In this document: positions 1 through 7,058 of the stretch, piece after piece
Layout: each line of letters begins with the position of its first letter
Position numbering within the stretch: the first letter of the stretch is position 1
The notes under the pieces: model-generated
Database searches by the model: none
What the model was told of the DNA's origin: nothing
What the model saw: the letters and a program-made list of their open reading frames with translations, nothing else
Source of the DNA: an uncultured Sphingobacteriia bacterium
GTDB taxonomy: Bacteria; Bacteroidota; Bacteroidia; Chitinophagales; Chitinophagaceae
DNA length: 7,994 nt
Assembly (NCBI GenBank): GCA_945957225.1
Contig: CAMFKK010000091.1
Location: forward strand, 1 to 7,994
Reading direction: 5' to 3'
Translations under genes and position numbers: made by a program

Positions 1-110
1 GTTTTAGTGAATAGTGCTTGTGTTTGAGTGAAAAATTTAAGTGATTAAATGAATAGTTCTTCCCATTCTTCTTCCCATTCTTCACTCTTATCTCTTCACT
101 CTTCACTAAT
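1..110. repeat. Intergenic heptamer and 12-mer direct-repeat tract with inverted arms
   Basis: This stretch downstream of the peptidase has no gene. On the right, 80-107 is four tandem heptamers: CTTCACT, CTTATCT, CTTCACT, CTTCACT. Just before it, 60-83 is a perfect 12-bp tandem repeat, TTCCCATTCTTC twice. On the left, heptamers of the opposite orientation (AGTGAAT at 6-12, AGTGCTT at 13-19, AGTGAAA at 27-33, AGTGATT at 40-46) are spaced mostly by multiples of seven. As a result, 4-16 and 97-109 are complementary at 12 of 13 positions, and 27-32 pairs with 81-86 inside them, so a nested long-loop hairpin is possible. The tract begins at the last base before the peptidase stop codon, so it could act as a 3' transcript structure. 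Its function is unknown and it may extend left of the window. Confidence 0.7.
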
Positions 111-1829
111 TTATATTTTGTCCATTTCTGCAGCCGTAAATTCCATCAATGTTTTAATATGATTGGGAGATAGGTCAAATTTCAAACCCGCTGCTTTGTA
201 CAATTCCGGCAATGTTTTAGTACCACCCAAACTCAAAGCCTGAATATAATTTTCTAAAGCTTGTTGTGGATTGGTTTGGTACTGCATCCAAAGACCAATA
301 GCACCTAATTGTGCAATGCCATATTCAATATAATAGAAGGGCACTTCAAACAAATGTAATTGACGCTGCCAAGCAATTGCACGATAATTTTCCAAGCCGG
401 TAAAGTCAATACTCTTGGTAGAAAATTCTTGCAAAATAGACATCCAGGTATTGGTTCTTTCTTCCACACTATGTTGTGGATGCTCATATACCCAGTGTTG
501 GAATTTATCAATGATGGCTATCCATGGGAAGATGGTAATGGTTCTTTCTAATTGGTGTTCTTTGGCGCGTTTCAAATCTTCCGCATGATCAAAAAATGCT
601 TCCCAATGATTCATGCTAAATAATTCCATGGCCATACTAGCAACTTCTGCAATCTCCATGGGATATTCCTTGAAGGCACTGAGTTCTAGCTGATGTGATA
701 AGAAGGAATGTATAGCGTGTCCGCCCTCATGCACCATGGTAGTTACATCGCTCATTTGACCAGCCGCATTCATAAAAATAAATGGTGCACCAGACTCTGT
801 GAGCGGGCAATTATATCCCCCCGGGGCCTTGCCCTTTCTGCTTTCCAAATCAAAATGATTCAGTTGATGCATCTTGCGCAAACAGTTGGCAAAAAAAGGA
901 TTCATGGTTTCAAAACACTTCACTGATTTTTCATACAAATCCTTTCCATCAGTGAAAGGTTTCAGGGGTTGTACACCAGCTGGTTCTGCCTCTGTATCCC
1001 ATGGACGCAATTCATCCAATCCCAATTTTGCTTTCTTGCGTGCATAGATTTTTTCTATCAGGGGAAGCACATGCAATTTCACCGCTTCGTGAAACTGATA
1101 ACAGTCTTCCTTGCTATAATCAAAGCGACCAAGCTCTACAAATTTGTAGTCTCTATAATTGGCAAAGCCCGCATTCTTGGCTACCTGGTCTCTCTTGCCA
1201 ATCAGGTTGCTATAGAGTTCATTCATAGCGTCCTTGTCTTGCAAACGACGCTCCTGAATTTTTCTGTACACTTCTTCTCTCAATTCCCGATCATGACTCT
1301 CTAAAAATTTACCAGCCTGTTGCAAAGTATATTCCTGTCCTCCCACTTCAATGGTCATTTTTCCTGCAATGGCTCCATACTGTTGTTGCAATACACTCAG
1401 TTCTGCTTGCAGGGGAATATTGGCTTCACGGAATAGGTCAATGCTTTTTTTCACGGAACGCAGGTAAGTAAAATACTTGTCCTGATCCAATTCCTGGGTA
1501 AAGGGAGAATTAATCAATTTCTTGTTTAGTTGGTCTGCATAGGGCTGCAATTTGGGTTGGATTTCCATGCAGAAATAGGTAAATGCTTCTTCCAATGCCG
1601 TATCAGTGGTATCACAGGTCATTTTAATCTGTCTCCAGCAAGCGTCTTCACTAACCACGGCTTCTACCTCACTCATGTCTCTCATCCACTGTTCTAGGTC
1701 TTCTCTGCTGTTCAAGGAACGTTCTGCTAGATTTTTGAAAAAAGGCTCCAACAATTCCCAGGTAGTTACTTTAAAATCTGCAGGAACAAAACTGCGTTCC
1801 AACTTCTGAATATCTGCACTTAATACCAT
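111..1829 (-). CDS. M3-family oligoendopeptidase (PepF-like zinc metallopeptidase)
   Basis: A cytosolic zinc metallopeptidase expected to cut short peptides as part of intracellular peptide turnover. The 572-residue length fits bacterial M3 oligoendopeptidases. The zinc motif HEGGH lies at residues 367-371 (two His ligands and catalytic Glu368), and Glu395 in EIAEVAS, 24 residues after His371, fits the third ligand. Near the C-terminus, residues 497-510 (PFYYIEYGIAQLGA) match the conserved Tyr-rich substrate-binding segment of the family. The N-terminal part is mainly helical and no signal peptide is visible. The ATG at 1827-1829 is chosen because the protein then starts at the usual family N-terminus and a promoter-like TAAATTTG lies 17 bp upstream. 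No Shine-Dalgarno sequence is apparent. The gene is divergent from mutL and intact. The family call is firm; peptide specificity cannot be read from sequence. Confidence 0.93.
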   Translation of the reverse strand: MVLSADIQKLERSFVPADFKVTTWELLEPFFKNLAERSLNSREDLEQWMRDMSEVEAVVSEDACWRQIKMTCDTTDTALEEAFTYFCMEIQPKLQPYADQLNKKLINSPFTQELDQDKYFTYLRSVKKSIDLFREANIPLQAELSVLQQQYGAIAGKMTIEVGGQEYTLQQAGKFLESHDRELREEVYRKIQERRLQDKDAMNELYSNLIGKRDQVAKNAGFANYRDYKFVELGRFDYSKEDCYQFHEAVKLHVLPLIEKIYARKKAKLGLDELRPWDTEAEPAGVQPLKPFTDGKDLYEKSVKCFETMNPFFANCLRKMHQLNHFDLESRKGKAPGGYNCPLTESGAPFIFMNAAGQMSDVTTMVHEGGHAIHSFLSHQLELSAFKEYPMEIAEVASMAMELFSMNHWEAFFDHAEDLKRAKEHQLERTITIFPWIAIIDKFQHWVYEHPQHSVEERTNTWMSILQEFSTKSIDFTGLENYRAIAWQRQLHLFEVPFYYIEYGIAQLGAIGLWMQYQTNPQQALENYIQALSLGGTKTLPELYKAAGLKFDLSPNHIKTLMEFTAAEMDKI

Positions 1830-1846
1830 ATCATTTATTTAAAGGG

Positions 1847-1854
1847 CAAATTTA
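1847..1854 (-). promoter_or_regulatory. Bacteroidota-type -7 promoter element (TAAATTTG) for the peptidase
   Basis: On the minus strand this reads TAAATTTG, an exact match to the Bacteroidota sigma-ABfr -7 consensus TAnnTTTG. It sits 17 bp before the peptidase ATG, giving a short leader. The matching -33 TTTG box is poor: the best candidate is CTTG at 1880-1883, with a spacer of 25 bp, longer than usual. It lies in the 85-bp region shared with the divergent mutL gene. The identification rests on the motif alone. Confidence 0.45.
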
Positions 1855-1914
1855 GTACAACAAGACCGTGCAGATGGCGCAAGAATGCTATTTTTACAAA
1901 CTTTATAAAAATTA

Positions 1915-3774
1915 GTGTGCGTGGGGGATATCATCCATTTATTACCTGACAATATAGCCAACCAGATAGCAGCTGGTGAAGTAATTCAGCGACCAGCCAG
2001 TGCCGTAAAGGAACTCTTGGAAAATGCAGTAGACGCAGGGGCTACCCAAATCAAACTCTTGGTGAGTGACGCGGGTAAGGCCTTGGTTCAAGTGATAGAT
2101 AATGGCAAGGGCATGAGCGCTGCTGATGCAAAAATGGCATTTGAAAGACATGCTACCAGTAAGATTCAAAATATAGACGACCTATTCCGGATTAAAACCA
2201 TGGGTTTCCGTGGAGAGGCCTTGGCTTCTATTGCTGCGGTGGCTCAGGTAGAACTCAAAACCAAAAGGGCAGAAGACGAGTTGGCTAGTTTTGTAGAAAT
2301 AGAAAATAGCCGCGTAGTCAAACAAGAAAGCTGTTCATTTCAAACAGGTACCAGCATTAGCATGAAGAACCTCTTCTTTAATGTACCTGCAAGAAGAAAT
2401 TTTCTAAAAAGCAATGCAGCAGAAATGCGGCATATCATGGATGAATTTATTAGGGTGGCCATGGCCTTCCCCGATATTTTCTTTTCGCTAACCAGCAATG
2501 GTCAGGAAGTATTCCATTTAGAAGCAGGTTCTTTAAAACAACGGATTGTTCAAATCTTGGGGTCCTCTTACAATGCCAAATTGGTGAGCGTAAATGAGGA
2601 AACAGATTATATGAATATTTATGGTTTTGTGGGCAAGCCCGATACGGCACGCAAGACCAGGGGTGACCAGTATTTTTTTGTCAATAACCGATTTATCAAA
2701 AGTGCATATTTGAATCATGCTGTGAACACCGCTTTTGATGGTATGATTGCCAAAGATAGTTTCCCCAGTTATGTACTCTATATAGATTTGGATCCATCAC
2801 AGGTAGACATTAATGTGCATCCTACCAAACAGGAGATCAAATTTGAAGATGAGAAAATTATTTATGCATTTGTTCAAGCTGCAGTAAAACATGCGTTAGC
2901 ACAATTTAGTATTGCCCCTTCCTTGGATTTTACTTTGAACGCAGATATTCAAAATTTAGACGCGGTAAGCAAACCCTTTACCACTGATAAAAAAGACGCG
3001 GTTGCGGGTTCCAACTTATTTAAATCTTTTTCTCAAAAAAATCAGGCGCATTTTATTGAGTCATCGCACCAAGCTGGAACAGAATTAAAACACTGGAAAA
3101 GTTTTTATAGTGCAGGGGATGATCAAACAAAACCTAGCGATGGCAATACCCAGGACCCGGTGCAACAATTATTGCATACACCCAAGACCCGGTCTATTGA
3201 AGTGATTCCTGATTCTGTATTGTTGCAATTGCATAATACCTATATTATTGCATCTACCAATAGTGGCTTCATGCTAGTACACCAACAACTAGCGCATGAA
3301 CGCGTCTTGTATGAACGCTATAGTCTAGCCGCACATGGGCAAAAAATGGCTACCCAACAAAGTCTGTTCCCAATTGCATTAGAACTTGCTCCTGCCGATG
3401 CTGCTTTGTTACAAGACCTGATGCCTGACTTATTGGCCATTGGATACCAACTAGAAAAAACCGATGACAACCAAATAGTGATTCAAGGCATCCCTGCTGA
3501 TATTTTACCAGGCAATGAAAAAAATGCCATTGAATTATTGATTGAGCAATTCAAACATTTTAGTGCAGAAGTAAAGTTTAGCAAACGAGAAAAACTGGTA
3601 CGCTGCATGTCTAGACAACAAGCCATTAAAGCGGGTCAGGCTTTGACTCAAAAAGAAATGATGGTCTTGATTGAAGACTTGTTTGGATGCAGTAGTCCCA
3701 ATATAACACCAACGGGAAGTCCCACTTATTTGGAATTTAAGGAAGACTATTTAGACCGAATGTTTGGCCGATAA
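1915..3774 (+). CDS. mutL: DNA mismatch repair protein MutL
   Basis: MutL links mismatch recognition by MutS to strand removal. The N-terminal GHKL ATPase is complete: ELLENAVDAGA at residues 33-43 with catalytic Glu36 and Asn37, DNGKGM at 62-67, the ATP lid with TMGFRGEAL at 95-103, and a transducer domain to about 330 including NVHPTKQEIKF at 300-310. Residues about 335-430 are a polar variable linker, and the rest is the C-terminal dimerisation domain. There the endonuclease motif DQHAxxExxxxE reads HQQLAHERVLYE (456-467), so the Asp and His are lost while both Glu remain; the CPHGRP position reads TPTGSP (598-603). The start must be non-ATG: TAA at 1906-1908 closes the frame and the first internal Met is residue 67. 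GTG 1915 and GTG 1921 are both possible; the latter gives MGDIIHLLPD, closer to the usual N-terminus. Only plus-strand gene here; 619 residues. Confidence 0.95.
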   Translation: MCVGDIIHLLPDNIANQIAAGEVIQRPASAVKELLENAVDAGATQIKLLVSDAGKALVQVIDNGKGMSAADAKMAFERHATSKIQNIDDLFRIKTMGFRGEALASIAAVAQVELKTKRAEDELASFVEIENSRVVKQESCSFQTGTSISMKNLFFNVPARRNFLKSNAAEMRHIMDEFIRVAMAFPDIFFSLTSNGQEVFHLEAGSLKQRIVQILGSSYNAKLVSVNEETDYMNIYGFVGKPDTARKTRGDQYFFVNNRFIKSAYLNHAVNTAFDGMIAKDSFPSYVLYIDLDPSQVDINVHPTKQEIKFEDEKIIYAFVQAAVKHALAQFSIAPSLDFTLNADIQNLDAVSKPFTTDKKDAVAGSNLFKSFSQKNQAHFIESSHQAGTELKHWKSFYSAGDDQTKPSDGNTQDPVQQLLHTPKTRSIEVIPDSVLLQLHNTYIIASTNSGFMLVHQQLAHERVLYERYSLAAHGQKMATQQSLFPIALELAPADAALLQDLMPDLLAIGYQLEKTDDNQIVIQGIPADILPGNEKNAIELLIEQFKHFSAEVKFSKREKLVRCMSRQQAIKAGQALTQKEMMVLIEDLFGCSSPNITPTGSPTYLEFKEDYLDRMFGR

Positions 3775-3788
3775 TTATTGATTGGCCA
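3765..3788. terminator. Possible weak bidirectional hairpin at the mutL/PBP4 convergent junction
   Basis: TGGCC (3765-3769) and GGCCA (3784-3788) can form a 5-bp GC-rich stem with a 14-nt loop centred close to the junction of the two stop codons. The loop contains the palindrome ATAATTAT (3771-3778). It could serve transcripts from both strands, but there is no U-tract on either side and the arms are within coding sequence, so it may be chance. Confidence 0.2.
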
Positions 3789-5100
3789 TCACATGATTTA
3801 AAAACTGTTCTACACTTCTGCGAATAGTACCAACATTACCTGTATGATTGCTCACTAGTACAGAGAATAGCAAGGTCTTGCCCTTTTGTGTAATCAGGTA
3901 TCCACTGAGTGCTACGTTATTACTAAGCGTTCCTGTTTTAGCATAGATTTTTCCCGGACTATTTTTATAATAACTACCAAGTGTTCCATTGCCACCTGAT
4001 GCAAAAATATTGGTCAGTCTATTCCATGCAAATTCATTGCGCAATTTGTCCAACACCGTGATCAAATCTTCCGGCGTAAAAAGGTTATACCTACTCAGTC
4101 CGCTTCCATCTACCCATTTTGGTTTTTGTGGCAGGTCTTTGAAATTGGTCTTTAAAATAGTGTCAATGAGTTTGGCCGTATTCATCTCTGCTAGTATTTC
4201 ATTACCCGCCATTAACAAACACTGTTCTGCAAAAAAGTTATCGGATCTATGCATCATGATCTTTAACATAGAGTCAATAGGTTGAGAATAGATCTTCACC
4301 ACATCGGGCCACCTATCTACTTTAAAATCAACTGGGGTGACCACTGTTTTTAAAGTATCGCGAAGCAATTGGGGCAAGATGTCTTTGTCATCCGTATAGA
4401 ACGGAATATCATCTCCCGCAAAAGCGGTTTTAGCAGGAATGGCAGAAAACTGATTAGCGCCAATGGTTCTACGAATGGTATAATTAGCCCCGTTAATAGT
4501 TGGGTCTATATTTAGTAATTGCTGAAAATAAGCAGGTGTAGCTATTGGCTTTGCCGATTTTTTAAATTGGACAAGATTGCCGTAAATAGGCATCATGCTG
4601 CGCTGGGCCATATAGTCAGATTCATAATCGTCCCAAGACCAACCCATACCCCAGCCCTTGGCCTTCCAGTTCTGGTGGGTGAGTAAAATAGTCTTTTGCT
4701 TTTTTAGAAAATCATATACGGGTTGATTGGGAAAATCTGGGTGTAGAAAACTGGGGTCACCTGTTGCTTCAATCTCAACTGTACCATTGCCCTTGTCTAC
4801 ATATCTAAGTCCCACCAAACTATCGCCCAAGTATTTCATGGCCACATAACAACTCAGGATCTTGGTATTGCTGGCGGGAATAAAATATTTGTCTGATTGG
4901 TGTTGATAGAGATAGGTCTTGGCGCTTGGATCATACACAGCAATGCCCACATGCGCACCAGCCAAATCATTGCTTTGCAACAAGCTATCCATGGGGATCA
5001 TGGTTTTCACCGTGCTAGAGGACTGAGTGGGTTTTGCAGTTTTGCAAGAAAATAGGAATAGTGCCGCTATACCCATGCCAATGCCAGACAGAATTTTCAT
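3775..5100 (-). CDS. dacB: Lipoprotein D-alanyl-D-alanine carboxypeptidase/endopeptidase, PBP4 (S13) type
   Basis: A low-molecular-weight penicillin-binding protein that trims peptidoglycan stem peptides and can cut D,D-crosslinks in the periplasm. All three active-site motifs are present: SNTK (SxxK) at residues 77-80 with nucleophile Ser77 and Lys80, SDN (SxN) at 286-288, and KTG at 388-390. The roughly 200 residues between the first two leave room for the inserted domains typical of S13, and ATGDPSF (112-118) and DGSGLSRYN (331-339) are family signatures. The N-terminus has a hydrophobic stretch ending in the lipobox LFSC with Cys19, so it is probably membrane-anchored by lipidation, whereas Escherichia coli PBP4 has an ordinary cleavable signal peptide. 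The stop codon abuts that of convergent mutL. It lies 43 bp after the arginase-like gene and could share its transcript. The symbol follows the E. coli family name only. Confidence 0.92.
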   Translation of the reverse strand: MKILSGIGMGIAALFLFSCKTAKPTQSSSTVKTMIPMDSLLQSNDLAGAHVGIAVYDPSAKTYLYQHQSDKYFIPASNTKILSCYVAMKYLGDSLVGLRYVDKGNGTVEIEATGDPSFLHPDFPNQPVYDFLKKQKTILLTHQNWKAKGWGMGWSWDDYESDYMAQRSMMPIYGNLVQFKKSAKPIATPAYFQQLLNIDPTINGANYTIRRTIGANQFSAIPAKTAFAGDDIPFYTDDKDILPQLLRDTLKTVVTPVDFKVDRWPDVVKIYSQPIDSMLKIMMHRSDNFFAEQCLLMAGNEILAEMNTAKLIDTILKTNFKDLPQKPKWVDGSGLSRYNLFTPEDLITVLDKLRNEFAWNRLTNIFASGGNGTLGSYYKNSPGKIYAKTGTLSNNVALSGYLITQKGKTLLFSVLVSNHTGNVGTIRRSVEQFLNHVMANQ

Positions 5101-5143
5101 ACGTTTGATTTCTGACTCGAATCTAGTTAAAAAGATGGGAAAA

Positions 5144-6283
5144 CTAACTACGTTCTACGGCGCGGAACCAACGCTCTGGGATTTCATTGTTTGATGCAAT
5201 GATATAATCAAAATGACTGCAAGCCACATACTTGCCATCATGTAATTGCATCCACCACCTGCCCGTACGTTTGCTTTGCAAGAAAGTAGTTTCCACTTCT
5301 GCAAAAGCCATGGTGAATTCATTGAACTCAGACTTATTGTCTAAGGATGCTTCTTCCTTACCCTTGTGAATTCCATCCATTAGGTACCAAAGCATGTGGG
5401 AGATTTGTTTGGCAGTAAGTGCGTGCTCGTCTTGCTCTGCTATATATCCATAGATGCCAATACTATCACAGTTATTACTCATACCTGCATATTGCATGAG
5501 GGTACAAGCTTCCTCACCGTTAAACCCATTTGGTGTTAGTCTATTGGCTGGTGCGTGTGCGTGTTGTATAGCAGCAATATCAAAACTGAATAATTCACTA
5601 TTTCTAATGGCAGGTTCCATTTCTTCAATACGCTCTTTAACCTTACCCACCCTATAACAATCAAAACCCAATTTGTCAATGGTTTCCAACATATCTGGGT
5701 GCATAAAATAACTCTGGAAACCTATATGGCTATAGTGTTTCAAGTAATTGGGCATGCCAGTTAGCATTTCTACTAGAAAATTATCCGCAGGCAAAACCGA
5801 ATCCATGTCCAAATCAATTCTGGCGTCTACACAGGCCACATCAATGATGCGCTCCTTGCTACCATAAGCTTGGTATTGTGCAGTGGTAATATCATGAGAA
5901 CCGCCTAGGATCACTACTTTCTTTTTCTGATCCATGAGCTCCGCCACAACTGTTCTTAAAGCTGCATAAGTATCTTCTAAGGTTGCACCAGATTTTACGT
6001 TGCCAATATCGGCTACGTTTACCTGGGTATGCCAATGAAACAATTTGTAATATTCTGCCCTGATGGCATCAGGTGCATTGGTACTGGTTAAACCCACTCC
6101 TGCTCCGCGCATTTCTCCGCATCCCACAATCACAAAATCTGCCTGAGAAATATCTGGAAATTCATCTTCAAAAACAGCAATATGTTTTCCAAGTTGGGAG
6201 TCCTTGAACCCCTCGTCATTGGAAATCATGGCAATATTAATGGGATCAAGAAAATCTATGATGGATTCTGTTTGGAGCGACAT
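5144..6283 (-). CDS. Arginase/formimidoylglutamase-family protein with an incomplete metal site
   Basis: An arginase-fold (ureohydrolase) protein of 379 residues, longer than the usual 300-320. Homologues I recall in Bacteroidota are labelled formimidoylglutamase. Fold landmarks are visible: GCGEMRGAGVG (54-64), NAPDAIR (69-75), KVVILGGSHD (122-131), CVDARIDLD (151-159) and LFSFDIAAIQ (231-240). Mapped on the six manganese ligands of arginase, His130, Asp153, Asp157 and Asp235 are kept, but the His of DAHxD is Arg155 and the second Asp of SxDxD is Ala237. Classic two-metal hydrolysis is therefore doubtful, and the protein may bind one metal, act differently or be non-catalytic. The C-terminus (337-379) is rich in Trp/Tyr/Phe. 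No signal peptide, so probably cytosolic. It starts 60 bp after the response regulator. No histidine-utilisation gene lies in the window, so the substrate is not supported by context. Confidence 0.8.
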   Translation of the reverse strand: MSLQTESIIDFLDPINIAMISNDEGFKDSQLGKHIAVFEDEFPDISQADFVIVGCGEMRGAGVGLTSTNAPDAIRAEYYKLFHWHTQVNVADIGNVKSGATLEDTYAALRTVVAELMDQKKKVVILGGSHDITTAQYQAYGSKERIIDVACVDARIDLDMDSVLPADNFLVEMLTGMPNYLKHYSHIGFQSYFMHPDMLETIDKLGFDCYRVGKVKERIEEMEPAIRNSELFSFDIAAIQHAHAPANRLTPNGFNGEEACTLMQYAGMSNNCDSIGIYGYIAEQDEHALTAKQISHMLWYLMDGIHKGKEEASLDNKSEFNEFTMAFAEVETTFLQSKRTGRWWMQLHDGKYVACSHFDYIIASNNEIPERWFRAVERS

Positions 6284-6344
6284 AATGACTATTTCAAACT
6301 CATCAAACGCTCAGAATAGGCCTTTATTGTATCTGGCCCCGCCC

Positions 6345-7052
6345 CTAGTCAGTGTATTTATACCCAACTCCCCTTACAGAATGAAAATGCTTAGGGTTGC
6401 GGCTATCCTGTTCAAAATATTTTCGGTAGTTCAGGATAAAATTATCAATGGTCCTGGTGGTAGGATACACATTATAACCCCAGACTACTTGCAGAATTTT
6501 TTCTCTGGTTACTACCTCTCCCTTATTTTCTATGAGCAGCTTGAGCAGCATCACTTCTTTCTTGCTTAACTCAATGGTTTGCTGGTTAAAAGTAGTAGCC
6601 GTTTGGGCTTTGAAATCAATATTGTTTTGACCAAAAACATAATGGTCTCCCAAGCTTTCTTTGACCTGTATTTTTTGATTTTTCTCTATCAGCTTTGACA
6701 CACGCAACAAGAGTTCTTCCAAATTAAAAGGCTTTGTCAAATAATCATCCGCCCCTTTTTTTAAACCCAAGACCCTATCGGCACTGCTATTTTTGGCGCT
6801 CAGAATTAACACCGGCACTTCATTGGCATTGACCCTAATGGTTTCCAGCACGCTAATGCCGTCTACTTCCGGCATCATAATATCCATGATAATCAAATCA
6901 AAATACTCATTCCCAATGGCTTTCAGGGCTTCATTCCCGTCAAAAGCAGAAGTAACGGTATAACCTTCCATCTCCAGATTTAACTTGAGGGCTTCGTGCA
7001 GGTTTTCCTCGTCTTCTGCCAACAGGATATTGGCTTTTGATTCGTTACTCAT
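6345..7052 (-). CDS. OmpR/PhoB-type two-component response regulator
   Basis: A DNA-binding response regulator of 235 residues, the usual length for this subfamily. The receiver domain (about 8-122) has the acidic pair Glu13/Asp14, phosphoacceptor Asp57 in IIMDIMMPEVDG, Ser85 as the switch Ser/Thr, and Lys107 in the DDYLTKPF segment. The winged-helix DNA-binding domain covers about 135-235, with LSKKEVMLLKLL, the recognition-helix region TTRTIDNFILNYRKYF and the wing HSVRGVGYKY. All catalytic receiver residues are present, so phosphorylation control is expected. The ATG at 7050-7052 lies 6 bp after the kinase stop codon, which supports co-transcription and a cognate pair. Target genes cannot be read from the sequence; the arginase-like gene directly downstream is a possible but unproven target. 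Confidence 0.95.
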   Translation of the reverse strand: MSNESKANILLAEDEENLHEALKLNLEMEGYTVTSAFDGNEALKAIGNEYFDLIIMDIMMPEVDGISVLETIRVNANEVPVLILSAKNSSADRVLGLKKGADDYLTKPFNLEELLLRVSKLIEKNQKIQVKESLGDHYVFGQNNIDFKAQTATTFNQQTIELSKKEVMLLKLLIENKGEVVTREKILQVVWGYNVYPTTRTIDNFILNYRKYFEQDSRNPKHFHSVRGVGYKYTD

Positions 7053-7058
7053 GGGTGC

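Noticed and set aside
969..1304. 111-codon plus-strand open frame with a hydrophobic look
   Set aside because: It lies wholly antisense to the conserved M3 peptidase, and its odd composition is what reverse translation of that gene produces.
1889..1896. TATTTTTA as a -7 promoter element for mutL
   Set aside because: It matches TAnnTTTG at 7 of 8 positions and is suitably placed, but there is no -33 TTTG box at the right distance and such matches are common in AT-rich DNA.
6321..6340. GGCC...GGCC hairpin after the response regulator as a terminator
   Set aside because: The stem is only 4 bp with a 12-nt loop, each arm is itself palindromic, and no U-tract follows.
6204..6569. 121-codon plus-strand open frame across the arginase-like/regulator gap
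   Set aside because: It is antisense to two clearly conserved proteins, has no recognisable domain and no upstream signal; best explained as a chance frame.
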